From Nyssa sinensis (lineage: Eukaryota > Streptophyta > Magnoliopsida > Cornales > Nyssaceae), in assembly GCA_008638375.1 (NCBI GenBank), contig CM018037.1:37033576-37097575 (forward strand): DNA of 64,000 bases, in the 5' to 3' direction. Below are positions 1-12,225 of the stretch, piece by piece. The translations under genes were made by a program, and so were the position numbers. A model generated the notes under the pieces. That model was not told the origin of the DNA. It was given only the letters and a program-made list of their open reading frames with translations, and did no database searches. Every line of letters begins with the position of its first letter. Within the stretch, counting starts at the first letter, position 1.

Positions 1-980
1 AGTAAATTCCTACTGTATAAAACGCACAAAAGGTTTCTCCAGCATGATCAATTTTCTAAAATTTATTTCTTAATAATTAATTTTTTTCCAATTAATTCTT
101 TAAAATTTAAAGCTTCTCGAAGCGGATTCTTAGTAATCAACTGTTTATCCTCATTAGTAGTACTTGTTCATTAGATTTAGCTCCCTAATTGGGCACCAAA
201 TACCGATGGCTCATTTGGAGTGGATGATTTGAAGATAAAAATAAAAAGATTCAATGAGTTTTATCTCCTTCTTTTTTTTTTGTTTGGATTGTTATGATGA
301 AGAGAAAAAAAAAAAAATGAGAAAGAGAGTTTTGAGTCATTGGCTCTTACTTAGGAGGGCTAAAAAAAAAAGAAGGAATTTAAGGTGGTTTTTATGGAAA
401 TATAATTTGTTTGGGGGTGGCTCCTAATTTCTTTTTTAAAATCACTAGAAAATAAAAATAAAAAAATAAAATTTTGCAAATTTGAGTTATTAGCCTTACT
501 TTTTCTAATCTCTCCAAAAGTAAAAAAGATTTGAACAGACAAGAAAATTCATTTAATGAACATTTTTAAAATACAAAAAATACACTGAAATGTATTAGTT
601 AATAATTGGGGCAATTGTCTAATAAAAAAGAGTATAATTGTTAGATAGTTTAATATACTTTATTTTTTTTTCTTTCCTATTAAATACTCAAATAAAAAAT
701 AATAATTTTCTTCTCTTTTACTTTTAACATTCAAATAATGTAAAAATTAATACTTTTATTTATTTTTTTCCCTTTTCTCTTCTTAACCTTAAAACGTACT
801 TTACACAAACAGATTTTCATTACTTGAATTTATATTAAGACTCGTTCGAATGAGTGATAAAAAAATTTGATTTATAAAAGTCTCTCCTCACAGCTTTTTG
901 AGTCTGCTGCTTAGATTTGCTCGTAAGCACAGCTGCATTGGATTCATGGAAGAAGTTGCGTTTGGGTTTGTTATTGAAAG
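1..980. other. AT-rich intergenic DNA upstream of P1
   Basis: No gene is supported here; the reading frames are short and of low complexity. The stretch from about 210 to about 800 resembles, in opposite orientation, the DNA at about 56925-57333. Both carry CTCATTTGG near one end, GTTTGGAT(G) inside, a conserved CATTTAATGAA-type block and a CAATTGTC block. It is therefore probably an old member of a MITE-like family (see the separate entries). Confidence 0.6.
210..800. repeat. MITE-like repeat, degenerate copy (right edge approximate)
   Basis: The stretch begins near CTCATTTGG and then TGGATGATTTGAAG, which matches the reverse complement of the end of the 56925-57333 copy. Internal blocks (TTTGAACAGAC, CATTTAATGAACATTTT, GGCAATTGTCTAATAAAAA) have counterparts in that copy in the same order. 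The boundaries were judged by eye, and no target duplication was found. Confidence 0.35.
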
Positions 981-1092
981 TGGGCCCAAAAATATATTGG
1001 GCTGTCAACCTTAGCTATTGGTCCAAGAAACTGCTGGCCTCCGAAGCCCGTTAGGATTTGTGCCCTAGAATTGGTGTATCCGCTATATATAC
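981..1092 (+). promoter_or_regulatory. Ribosomal-protein-type promoter: site II motifs and TATA box
   Basis: TGGGCC at 981-986 and TGGGCT at 998-1003 match the site II motif (TGGGCY), which binds TCP factors and is typical of plant ribosomal protein promoters. TATATATA lies at 1084-1091. The spacing to the P1 coding start leaves room for a 5'-UTR with an intron, whose donor GTAAGC is at 1164 and whose acceptor is CTGTAG at 1257 or TAAAG just before the start codon. Function is inferred from motif and position. Confidence 0.6.
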
Positions 1093-1283
1093 TTCTGTAT
1101 CATGTTTAACCTTCTACGCCTTCGAAGCTCGGATTCCCTAATCCCACAAAGCCGTCGCCCTCGGTAAGCACCACATCTCTCGCGATTTTCTCTGTTTTTC
1201 TCTCTCTCTAGATCTTCTTTCTGGTTTCAAATTTTGATCTTTTTTCAATCTCTGTAGATTGCTATATTTTCTGTCTGCTAAAG

Positions 1284-1841
1284 ATGTCTGTGAGCGAACT
1301 TGCTTGCACCTACGCTGCTTTGATCCTTTACGATGACGGAATTGCAGTCACTGTAACCTTCTGTTCTACTTAATCCTTATTTGAATTTATTGATTCGCTG
1401 CATTTATGGATTCTATTGTATTATTTGGTTGCTTTTGTTCTTATTTCTAAGTAGTACTCATATGCATATAATCTGTTGGTAGGCGGAGAAGATTGCCTAC
1501 ACTGGTTAAAGCTGCGAATGTATCGGTTGAATCTTACTGGCCGGGTCTCTTTGCTAAGCTGGTAGAGAAAAGGAACATTGAAGACCTCATCATGAATGCT
1601 GGGTCTGGAGGAGGTGGTGCAGCTGTCGCCGTTACTGCTGCTCCAGGCGGTGCGGCCGCCGCTGCCCCGGCTGCTGCTGCGGCTGTTGAGGAGAAGAAGG
1701 TATACATCAGTTATTCATTATAAAACCTTGGTGATTCGTATTGTCTCTCGTGTTATTTAATAAGCAATTCTTATTTCATTTATACAGGAGGAACCGAAGG
1801 AAGAGAGCGACGATGATATGGGATTCAGTTTGTTTGATTAG
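1284..1841 (+). CDS. RPP1: 60S acidic ribosomal protein P1, with an apparent 1-bp insertion
   Basis: P1 is part of the ribosomal stalk (P0 with P1/P2 dimers) that recruits translational GTPases. The exons are 1284-1352, 1483-1699 and 1788-1841. Exon 1 gives [19 protein letters not shown]. Exon 2 gives the [20 protein letters not shown] helix region and then the Gly/Ala-Pro-rich hinge. Exon 3 gives the acidic tail and the hallmark end [10 protein letters not shown]. All introns are GT-AG. The splice phases fit only if the T near 1498 is ignored: exon 2 opens A-E-K-I-A in phase, then one extra base moves it into another frame that stays open to the tail. Without that base the protein would be 112 aa, normal for P1. 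The gene is either a sequence error over an intact gene or a recent loss-of-frame allele. The family call is firm. Confidence 0.92.
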
Positions 1842-4037
1842 GAGCTCTTTTCAGTATGTTTACTTTGGAGATTGGTATTATTGCGGTGTGTGTTAACGTT
1901 ATGTTAGAATTTTCAATTTAGAACGGGCTGGATCATTTTTAATTTTGCTGTTTGCGTTTATTTTTATAATATGGACTTCAATTTTGGTAATCCTTGTCAT
2001 ATTATGATGGGTTGCTGCATAGATTTGGCTCTAGATTGTTCTGCTTTTCTTATAGAACTTGGTATGTAAAACACCTTCCAATTTTGTGTTAAAAACTTTT
2101 CTCTTCTTTGGTTGCTCGTATGCTAGGTTATAAGTTACCTAGATTGCATTAGTTAGAAATGTTAATAGTTACTCTTAGATTAGATTGGTTAAGCGTGTTA
2201 GATAATGCTTTCTGCATCCGAGTTAACTTTTTCATGTTACTCTAGTGTCAGAATAGGTAGATGCTACGTGGTGATAGCATCAACTCATGCATGTTTTGAG
2301 TTATTTACTGACTGTTGTGTTGACCCGAACAACTTTCTATGTATGTCTCTCCTCTTTCCTTTCTCCATGTTAATTTGTATCTAGATGCTACAGCCTCGTA
2401 TCATGTTTGTTGAGGTCTGTGTAATTTGTGTTATTAGGTGCAGAGCTTCATCATTTATTGACCTATGATCCAATGAGATCAGTGTTTGTTGTTTACTGTC
2501 ACAAATATTTATGAATTTCTGGAGTTACAACATACTAATTGAAGATTTTTCTTTCTTTCTTTCTTTAGGATGATGTCCAGATTATTCTGTTAACCTCAAT
2601 TTGCACGATCTTTTATTTGTATACTTGTGGAATTTTTTTTGGCCCTATCTCAAACTTATTGCAATTGCCAAATCTTTCACAGAATTTGGAGAGACTTGCA
2701 TACTAAGTTATTTTGTTAAATTTTGAAGTTACCTTAAATAGGTTTGTTAAAGTTTTTGGTGAAGTAATGCAATTTTAAGATGATCCCCCTTCCTGTTTTC
2801 TTTTGAGCTTGTCTTGTGGTTGTTCCGTTGGATCTTTTATCAAGAGAATTTGCTAGAAAGATTGTTGGTACCTCAACAGTATGATCTTATGAGTCCCTTG
2901 TTTCAGTCATAATGAGCTATGAAATTACTTTATGATTCCATGAGTAATATGTTACTCCGAGAGAGGGATTCCATGAGTATTATGTGGATTACCTTGTGAT
3001 AGATATAGAATATTCCTTTTTGGATTGACATTTGTTTGGGTAGAATTCTGAGATTATAAAACCAGTGTGACATTCTCTTTTAAACTGAAAAAATGTGAAT
3101 TGAGAGACTGATATCAAATGAAATTCTGAGCCATTTTGATCCGGAGGGTCCTCACCACTATGACTGAGCTATTGAATTAGGATATTGTCCATTCACTTGG
3201 GCCATTCTGATCTTGGAGGTTCGAGCTCTTCAATTTGGAATACATTCGCCATTCACTTTAAAAATTTTGTTTGTTTAGGAGATGCATACGAAACTTTTGT
3301 TCAATGAAATGGACTTTTACGGCCGTTGATCTTGTTCTCAGCAAGACAACAGCTGCAACCATTATGATGAAAATATTAGTTCTTAGCTACTAGGCTCGAA
3401 AGCTTGCTTCTTCTCTCGGACCCTTCATTGTCCAGACATTTTGTGTCTGGTTTCCATAGCCATCTCGATTAGTCTGACACTTCCACCACTCATCTTTATC
3501 GTGTAAAGCTGCTAAACAATCATCCCCGCAATTTTGTCAATCGTGATTCCGTTTGCGCACGACTGCTGCTTGAATACTTACTCATAACGGTTGAGAGCAC
3601 AATCATGTTCCTCAAGGGTTCTTTGTCATCAATTGAGGATCTGAAAAAGGAATAGGAAGAAACCATTATCTGACATTCTTTACTATTATTATAATCTACA
3701 TTCTTTGCATTATATATATTTTTTAAATCAATTCGGTCATAAAATTGGATGTGTTAATCTTGGATAAATTTGCCAAAAGGTTTTTTAAGTTATTCAAATT
3801 CGATGAAATTTTCAAATGCAAATGCAAAACCTCAACCATTTGACAGATGTGCCAATTTAGTACTATGGGAAATAAGGTAGTAATTTCATGATGTGCCAAT
3901 TTAAACATGACAATAGTGTTTGGGGAAGGTTAGTTAAACAAGAACACGTCTTTATTTTAATTAGTTTTATTCTTGCAAATAGAAAAATTATTTTCATTTC
4001 AAGCATAATGAAACAATTTTACTTCACACTATGTTAG
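1842..4037. other. P1 3' flank and gene-free DNA
   Basis: No coding region is supported. The first few hundred bases are presumably the P1 3'-UTR. The DNA from about 1900 to 3650 is less AT-rich than the DNA beyond it and could hold untranslated or decayed sequence, but no protein family was recognised in any frame. Confidence 0.5.
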
Positions 4038-4544
4038 TGTTTGGATGGAAGAAATTGAAAAGAAAACGAAGGGGAGTTTATTTCATGTTTGTTTTAAAAA
4101 TTAGGAAGGAAAGAGAGGGAGAGTGAGGAAGAGTTTGACCCTCATTTGAGCACTTTTGTTATTCTTTTAAAAGTGGGAAGAAATGGAGGGAAAAGAAACA
4201 ATGATTTAATGAATTTTTAATAATACCAATATTATTTTTAAAATTGTAAAAGTTAAAATAAAAATGACATCTTTATCTTAGGGCATGCTAAATTATTAAT
4301 TATTAGTATGCTTAATTTTAAAAGGTATAATAGTAAAATAATATTAAATCTTTTTTTTTTCTCTCTTTTATCATTTTCAAATAAGATGAAAAGATTATAT
4401 TGATTTTTTCTTTCATTTTCTTTCATTAGTTATTCAAACATAAAAGAGAGATTATCCTTTCCTCTTTTCTCCTTTTTTTTTTTTCTTATAACTAATATTC
4501 TTTTCTTCTTTTTTTTTTTTTTTTTTTTCTTCACTTATCTAAAC
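4038..4544. repeat. MITE-like element, copy 1
   Basis: The element begins TGTTTGGATGGAAG and ends TATCTAAACGGA, so its ends form a short imperfect inverted repeat (GTTTGGAT / ATCTAAAC). It is about 507 bp and non-coding. It is closely related along its length to the element at 45042-45527, sharing blocks such as AAAATTAGGAAGGAAAG, CCCTCATTTGAGCA, ATGATTTAATGAATTTTTAA and TCAAAATAAAAATGACA-like sequence. A pyrimidine-rich tract sits near the right end in both. No target duplication was identified. Confidence 0.65.
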
Positions 4545-5912
4545 GGACTGTGAGTCCTCTACCACTACACTATTTATTAAAGGGGAGTCAAATTCAAATA
4601 AAAAAAAACAAAGTGCACAAGTACCCATGGACCATCGCCCAGGGAGAGATGAAATCTGACACTTTAAAGTCTCGAGGATAAGGAAATTAAAGAGGTCACT
4701 TTAAGTGAACTAAATGTTTGAAAATAATATTAAACTTTTAAGAGTTCTAAGAAAATTAAAAAAGTTAAATCATGGAAACTAAAGTTGCATGTAAAAGTAG
4801 AGATTATACTAAAGTTAAAAATTATAGTAAGAAATTGATAGGACAAGCCACATGCAATGCAAAAGATAACATCTAATAAGATAAATTGAAAAGAGTTGGA
4901 GATAAAAACAAGTGACAAAGTGGGTGTCGGCAAGCTTCTCCAATGTTTTATTAGGAAGATTTGAAATCGTAATCTCTTTTATGAGAAGAGAAAAGAAAAG
5001 ATACAAAATGTCACTTAATTATTAAAATTTTTTTTTTTAAAAATACGAGATACTACTCAATCATAATCTTTTTAAGGCGCGAGATGTCACTGGATCATTA
5101 GAAGTTTCAACACGTATTTATATATTTAGAATATAAAATTAGTAGAAAACCAATTTTAAAAAAACTGATCAAATAAGCAAGCATGCTTTTTTGGAACATC
5201 CTTTGTAAACACAAGTTGAGATGCAAATGTCTTTGGTTTTTTTTTAAATATGTGTGAATCATAACTCGACATTATTAATTAATAGTGACAAATTTCAAAA
5301 TTCAAACTCAACTCATTTATTAAATATGTTACAAGTGTTGATACGCTTAATTCGTTTATTTTAATTTTTAATTTTTTAATTTAAAAAGTTACCTATCTTT
5401 ATCTTTATCTTTGTATATGTAAAAATAATTTTTAAGTAGAGTAAACTTTAGATATGGAACACATTAAAATAAAAACTTCTTTTATAAATTTTTTTTTTTA
5501 AATTTTAATAAACTTTGGATCTGTCGAATCATATTATTTCTTATAATTAAACATATTAAGTCGTGTTAAATAAATTAATATTATTAAAATTTAAACACAA
5601 CATGTTTATTAATTATGTATAATTAACTCAAATTTATTTATGATTAAATCAAATTCTTAATTTCTTATCCCATTCGGAACGTATTATCATATCATATAAA
5701 AAAATTGACGCTTCTAAATTTACCCAAACTTTTTTTTTTCCGAATTTTGAAGAAAAACCGAAATGAATAAACATCAACCATTTTAACGGGCTTTAAGTTC
5801 CACGTGTTTTTGTACTAAAATAGTACTTTCATCTATCTCATTCTCACCAATGAAAGAGATGGGCGCATCGCGCACCATGCGTACTCTAGGATTTCTGAGC
5901 TGCGGATGAGCA
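4545..5912. other. Intergenic DNA upstream of the 6045 gene
   Basis: The DNA is very AT-rich with no supported gene. A perfect G-box core CACGTG lies at 5801-5806, about 240 bp upstream of the chosen start of the next gene, in a position where it could act in its promoter. Short poly(A)/poly(T) tracts are frequent. Confidence 0.5.
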
Positions 5913-6044
5913 ATGCTCGTTGCTGATAATCAAACCCTAGCCAAAAAATTCTCTCCGTTGTCAACACTCAGAATCGAATTCACTGCCAATCGCGTATATC
6001 GAACATCAAGTTCTTCAATCCTCACAACATTTCGATCATTAACA

Positions 6045-9000
6045 ATGCTCTGTTCAATATCAACCGGTAAATCTTGTTCGAACTGGCTCGACCGGCTCCG
6101 ATCATCCAAGGGCTTTCCGGCCGGCGAAGACCTCAATCTCGAACAATTTCTAAATCACCATGACCCTAACCTCCCCAATTCTTCCGACACAAACGTCTCC
6201 GATTCTATTACGAACAACATTGATCCTAAGCCGAATTTCAACCCGAGTCAGTCCGACGAAAGGCCCGTTCTTGATCGCAACCAAACAACTGAGATTCCGA
6301 ATCAAAATGGAGAGAGAGAATGGTTCGGTATAATGAACAATGTCCTCGCCGAGCTCTTTAACATGGGGGACTCCAAAGATGTCCCGAGAATTAATGGGAA
6401 AAAGAGTTCTCGGAAACAACCAAACCCTAAAAGTTGCGTTCTTTCGACATCTACAAATGTCGATGAGATGCGTTCGGACAATAGCCCGAGAAACTTAGGT
6501 GTTTCGGCCACTTTACCGTTCAATGGTGATAACAGTTGTATGGAGATAAAACAAACAAGTTATCAAATGACGAAACAAGAGAATGTTGATATTGGTTCTG
6601 TGGATGTGGAAGAGGAGAAGTCTCATGCAGATCTTTCGGCGTTCTCCCGTACCGAAGTTACTGTTATAGACACAAGCTGTCCGTCTTGGAAATTTGAGAA
6701 GTTGTTATTCAGAAGGAAGAATGTGTGGAAAGTTCGTGACAAGAAGTCTAAGTCGATGAACATTGGCAGAAAGAAGAGGAAGACGAGTCCAGCTGATGAG
6801 ACTGCTGGCGGAGAGAAGAAACCTAAGCATTCCATTATGCTGTGTAGTTCGGCCAAGGAAGCAAATGGAGAAGAATGTATACTGCCATCATACGAAGTAA
6901 GTTATTTGTTACATATGAATTTTATGATATATATTAGATTATACTCAGAACATGATATTATTCTAATTGGATGGTATGATTTAAATAGAATATCATTGGC
7001 TAAATCCATAAGCCCATGATGCATGCAAACCTTTTTGACTCTATTCTGTTTTGTTGAAACTCTTTGCTGTGATTATTCTAAAATATCCCCATTTGGTGTT
7101 CTTGTATTGCATGTTTAAAAAATGCTGTTTGCTTCATATTTTCCTTCGGATTTTGCAACAGCATTGACTTTGATATATAATCAGATTGGACAACAGCCAT
7201 AAGATTACTGAAATCGAGTTACATTGCTATTGGAGAACCGCACACATATGTTTAGATGATAAGAATTAGTATTTAAGTTGCCTTCAGTTTGAGAGTAAGG
7301 AAAGCTTCACTGTGTACCTACCAAATGATGTCTGATGTATCCCGTCAAGGATTTAGATTGCTGTAATCACTACTGATTCAGATGCCATTATCTTCTACAT
7401 TACTATCTTAGATTCATGCTCCTTCCAGTTAAAATTTCCTGTGCTGTGTATTCAGAGCTCTGGTGATTGAATGCGATGCAATTGCAATGGTGTTTCTGGT
7501 TTTAAGCTGTTCGATATCTTTCATAGCTATATTTTTTCACTTCTGATAAGCTTGTTGAACGTTGGTACCCTTTTTTAAATCGAGGACTCAAACTTGATAT
7601 TAATGTGTGTTATTATCTTATTATATCATAATTTTTATTTTTTTTGATCAGTACTTATTATATTAAATTTAATGCACACTTTACAGTGATACATTGAACT
7701 ACTAAGTCTTTTACCTTGTCTTACAGCTGTTAGCAGGGACTTAATGCTTTGGACACCCATCTCTATGGAGAACAGTAATTCGTTTTACATTATTTGATTA
7801 TGTGTATTTTCAATCCTTTTAATGGAAGTTGAAAGATCTCTCTCTCTCACATATATATATATATAGTATATACATGTATATATGTGTGGTTGGGAGCACT
7901 GAAAGTTGAACTTTGGTACTTGCTGAGGACTCTAGAGATGATGAAGAAATAGTAGTATGGAAATGACTAGTTATCTCTCTAAACGCTACCTTTAATATTA
8001 TTTTTATCTCATACAATTTTTAGATCTAACAGTTCTGAAGAAGTCTATAGGATCTTCATTCAATGAAGAAAGGGATTGAACAAATAGTAGCATCAAAATG
8101 ACTAGCTATCTCACTAAACACTACCTTTAATATTATTTTTATCCTGTATAATTTTTAGATCTAACAGTTCAGAAGAAGTCTATAGGATCATCATTCTATG
8201 AAGAAAGGGATTATAGTGTCCAAACATGGTCTAAAGTTATGAAGCATGGACATTCTATTTTGGTTCACGTGTCCGTGTTAGATACCGACACTCCTGTACA
8301 TGTGTCAGACATACGAAAAAAGAGTAGTTGGTAAATTTTTTTTGGGACTTAAATCACGAATGATGATTAAATGAAGAAGTTATTTAATTTTTATTTAATG
8401 ACTTTGTTATTTTAATATCTTGACAATATTTTTTTGTGATTTGTGTGTTTTTATGCCAATTTTAATTGAAATAATATTAGATTTTTATTATATGGTCATG
8501 TTGGCGTGTCCATGTCGTGTCATATTCGTATCCCGTGTCCATGTCCCCGTTTCCATGCTTCTTATGGTCTAAGTATGCTACACGCCCAAGCAACTTTAAC
8601 ATTGTTTCTATACCTTGCAACAATGGAAATGCAGGTTCATATATTAGAATAATTGTTTCCAAGGCTGTTGATGGAAAAATTATTGGATTTCATTAGGCAT
8701 TTTTGAAGTTAAGAGGTCCTATTCGGTGACAAAAGTTGGAATCTGACATGAACCTTGATAAGGGGTGTGAAAGGGTTCTATTGTACCAATCTCACCATTT
8801 CGATATGAATCTTCTAAGTAGATGGGAGGTGTGAATTTAAACAATTGCTTTAGTGGTGAAGTATACGATCTTAATTTGTTATATGTCTGAGGCCTAGTAG
8901 GATTACAGTGATAGGATTTTTTTTTTTACTTTCCTTTTTTACTCGTCATGAAAAATGACATCCAATAATGCTTCTATTCTCTACCTTGGATTACTGCCTT

Positions 9001-10864
9001 CATTTTCAATAAATCTCAGTCACTCCTATGATATGTACTCTCTTATCTGTTTAGTTAGCCTTGTACATAACGTTCCCAACTAGTTGTAATGCCTTAGAGG
9101 TCAATGCTCCCAATGAGAAATCTTTGGACTTGTATCCAACTTACCTCACTTTCCACGTGATTGAGTATTGCATTCAGTAGATGAATACATTATCTAAAAT
9201 TCCTGCACGCTTAATTACCTTTGATCAATTTCATGAAATGTTTTTGCAACAGTTTAATTGATATTTGACAGAGAAATCTACTGTTTTAACAATCAATTTC
9301 TGGCAAATTTTTCTTGAAATTTTGGGTAGTTCTGTCAATTATAATTTTAGTCTCAATATCCTGGATGTTGGTGACTGCTTTTATCTTTCTTATTTCAAAA
9401 TGCTTTGCCAAAGATTATCTGTGGTTCGTCTCAGAAAATATCATAATGGTGAAATATAACTGGTAGGACACACACAATTGCACAGATTTTCTATTTTACT
9501 TTTATTTTTCTGGATGTGGGTTACAGAATTGCGTTCTGTTGTCTGCCTGTGCAGAAGCTTTCAGAACCTAGCTCTCTTGTAAAACCTATTTTATTCTCAC
9601 CAGTTCTATCAAAGTTGAAAATATAGTAGTTATTTGGTTTACTATCATTTACAAATGTTTTTCTTGTTTGTGAATCTAATTTTGTTGTAATCCTACTTTA
9701 TGTTCACATCGGTTCTGTTGAAGTTGAAAAAGAGTACTCATTTTCAAATGTCTTTCCTATTTGAGAACCTAGGCTTCTGGTAAACCCATTTAATGTTCTC
9801 ATCGGTTCTATCAAAGTCAAAAAGAGTAGTTTTTTGGTTTACTGTTTCCTACTCAAGGGACTTAGTCCTGCATTTCAATTTGGCAAAAAAATGGATCCAT
9901 TCAATCAGTGTTCACATGTGTGTGTTTCTTTTGAATATGTTTTACCTAATTCAAAGTATGGCTAGTTGCAAGTTCTTACAAATTATCCAGCATATCATGT
10001 AAGTATTTTTTGGTAGTATCATATCAATTTCTCCAAAGCTCCACCTCTCATATCATCTATGGCAATTGTACAAGATCCCTTGGAAATCTATTCAACCATA
10101 CTATTTTACCTTTAAAAGAATGAGCTTTCTTAGCTAACCAGTCAGTAGCTAAATTCGCATCACGATAAATAAGCTTAAAAGTAACCGTTAAACCCTTATC
10201 TATAATTATGTACAATCCTTCAAAATAGTATATACTGTCATATCATGTAAGTTGCACATCAATAGAATTAGCAATTCTTATCAGCACCTTTCTGGTTGGA
10301 AAGCTACCAATCACAACATGGCACATTATAGTCTGGAGGTTTGCTGCCAGTTATTATCCAAAAAAAGGTATAACAAGGGGTTGTTTGCTAAATATTCCGG
10401 ATTAATTGTGGAATGAGAGTAGTGCCCTCCTCCTATACATGGTATTCTGTGAACTTTAGAAAGCCCCTACTGCTAAGGATCTGTGTAAGTTTGTTTGGGC
10501 AAAAAAACTGTATCCCTTGCTTCTGCTATGCTCAAGCTTCTCTTTGCTCCTACAATTATGCAGGGACATCGCTCGAGTGACAAAAAGAAAGAAACCTGCA
10601 AGGAGACACCAGATATTCTTAGCCCTATTCCTAAAAAGAGGCAAGGCAGTTTTGGCATATCCTGTTTGCAATGTTCACTTGCTCCTTCGTTACCAATTAT
10701 ATATTTTTATTTTCGTATTACGGATGTCTTGCAGGTTACTCAGAAAATCAGAAAAAAGAGGCTCATCTGTTATCCTTATAAAAAACATTCCTTCAAGTAA
10801 AAAAAATGCGACAAATATTCCTAAGAGCTGTTTGAGGTTAACTCAGAGACAATGTAAGGTTTGA
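6045..10864 (+). CDS. Uncharacterised plant nuclear protein (WLDRLRSSKGFP type)
   Basis: The function is unknown. Three exons fit in phase: 6045-6896, 10564-10640 and 10735-10864, giving 352 aa. I chose the ATG at 6045 (AACAATGC) because homologues of this plant-specific family begin close to the motif STGKS..WLDRLRSSKGFP. An upstream in-frame start at or near 5913 would add 44 residues. Visible features are the N-terminal motif at residues 3-24, a WFGIMNNVLAELFNMGD block, the block SEVTVIDTSCPxWK-like followed by NVWKVRDKK, a basic GRKKRKTSP stretch that looks like a nuclear localisation signal, and the C-terminal GSSVILIKNIPSSKKN, which also occurs in homologues. Intron 1 is 3.7 kb (GTAAGT...CAG). 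Intron 2 needs a GC-AG donor (AGAG|GCAAGG). No catalytic domain was seen. Confidence 0.72.
7947..8212. repeat. Tandem duplication, 135-bp unit, in intron 1
   Basis: Two adjacent copies, 7947-8081 and 8082-about 8212, lie at an exact 135-bp offset. Shared blocks include AAATAGTAG, AAATGACTAG, CTACCTTTAATATTATTTTT, ATTTTTAGATCTAACAGTTC and GAAGAAGTCTATAGGATC. The copies differ at scattered single bases, so the duplication is not brand new. It lies inside the long first intron of the 6045 gene and has no coding signal. Confidence 0.85.
9579..9848. repeat. Three degenerate direct repeats in intron 1
   Basis: Three units of about 75-105 bp (near 9579, 9681 and 9774) share the order GTAAAACC/GTAATCC/GTAAACCC, then TTCTCA/TTCACA/TTCTCA, then GGTTCTRTY-AAGT-GAAAA-AGTA, then TTTACAAATG-like sequence. 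They look like an old tandem array with internal deletions. No function is visible. Confidence 0.6.
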
Positions 10865-12225
10865 TAAATATGCTATTCGGTGGTATTGAAGTGGAAGCAG
10901 CAAATCATCTTCACTACAAATTATTGACCGCCTCCCACCCCCAAGAGGCAGAGTTTTGTATTAGCATTTTTTTTTTCCAATTGTTGATCTATTTGCCTCT
11001 GTTAAAAAAGTAGGGATCTTGAGGTCATGATTAAGAATGGGCGTGACTATTGAACAAAAAGTGATTTTGTTTAATCTTTTTCTGTAGACATAGCCCATAT
11101 GCAACATCTTCTTCACATTAATTTTTTTTTTTTGGTGATGTTTTGGCTTAAATGTTAATATGTAGTATTTGGATGAGCTGTTAAAAATGTTGAATGTGTT
11201 ATATAAATAGAAAATGAATATTTTCGAAACAGGAGTTTGGAAAAAGTCCTTCAATGACATTTTTTAAAAAACAGATATTTGGACTTGAAAATATCTAAAT
11301 GAGTGTTTTGAAAACGTTAAAATAAACATTTATATATATATATATATATTTATATATAAATTCGACTTAGACTTCAAAACACCCATTTTTAAAAATGCTA
11401 TCATACATCCAAACATGCTTGACTACTTTGCATTCATATTTAAGCACTCTTTTTGTTTCATATGGAAGAGATACAAGAAACTGAAGGCTATGAAGGAGAG
11501 TTATTTATCCCACCAACTGCGAGTTTTTGTAATTTTTTTCATTTTTTTTAAATAAAATATATTTTTTTACTTTCAAAGAGAAAATTCTCTCTTCCAATTT
11601 TTGGCTTAAAACACAATTTAATTGAACTAACACTTTTAATCTATTGAAATCTTCAAGAGATTTTAGTTTTTCAACAAAATCAACTACTATTTTTTTTAAT
11701 AAAAAAAACTACAATTTTAACATAATGTAAACTGAAAAGACAATTTTTACTAATAACTATATATGTCTAATACCTAATATACTATTTGATAAATTTTTAA
11801 AAATATTTTTAATAACTAAGAATGTAATTTTTAGAAAACAAAACGTAAAATAAAAAGGACAATTGATAATTATCTTTTAAAGGTAAAATAAATCAAACAT
11901 TACCTCTAATTTCTTTTTATTTAAACAAATAAATATTGAAAAATATTATTACTTCTATCCTATTTGATGATAAGCTTGTATTTTGATTTTTTTGAGTACA
12001 GTTGTGTGTATACATAAGACTCAAACTCTATCACCTCGCGTGAAAAAATAGATTTTCACTACTTCATATGAATGTGTTTTTACACTTTTGTTTTTGTTTG
12101 GTTTTATTTTTGTTTTTTATTTTTATTTTATAACTTATTAGGAGTGCACAAGCCACTGCCAGCAACCTGTTAGTTAGATTAGACCGAGCTTATCTATCTG
12201 AAGGAACGACTGCCGTTCTCCAGTG
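10865..12225. other. Intergenic DNA between the 6045 gene and mTERF
   Basis: The DNA is AT-rich with no supported gene. It contains a (TA)n tract at about 11329-11350. The stretch between about 11160 (TATTTGGATGAG) and 11415 (ACATCCAAACATG) has weakly inverted ends and may be a decayed MITE, but I could not establish its edges. Confidence 0.5.

Noticed and set aside
5913..6044. Upstream start for the 6045 gene
   Set aside because: The extra 44 residues are not part of the conserved opening; the start at 6045 has a better context. Not excluded.
10495..10800. 101-codon frame overlapping exons 2-3 of the 6045 gene
   Set aside because: Its first part is exon 2 in the right frame, but it then reads through the GC-AG intron; the spliced alternative gives the conserved C-terminus.
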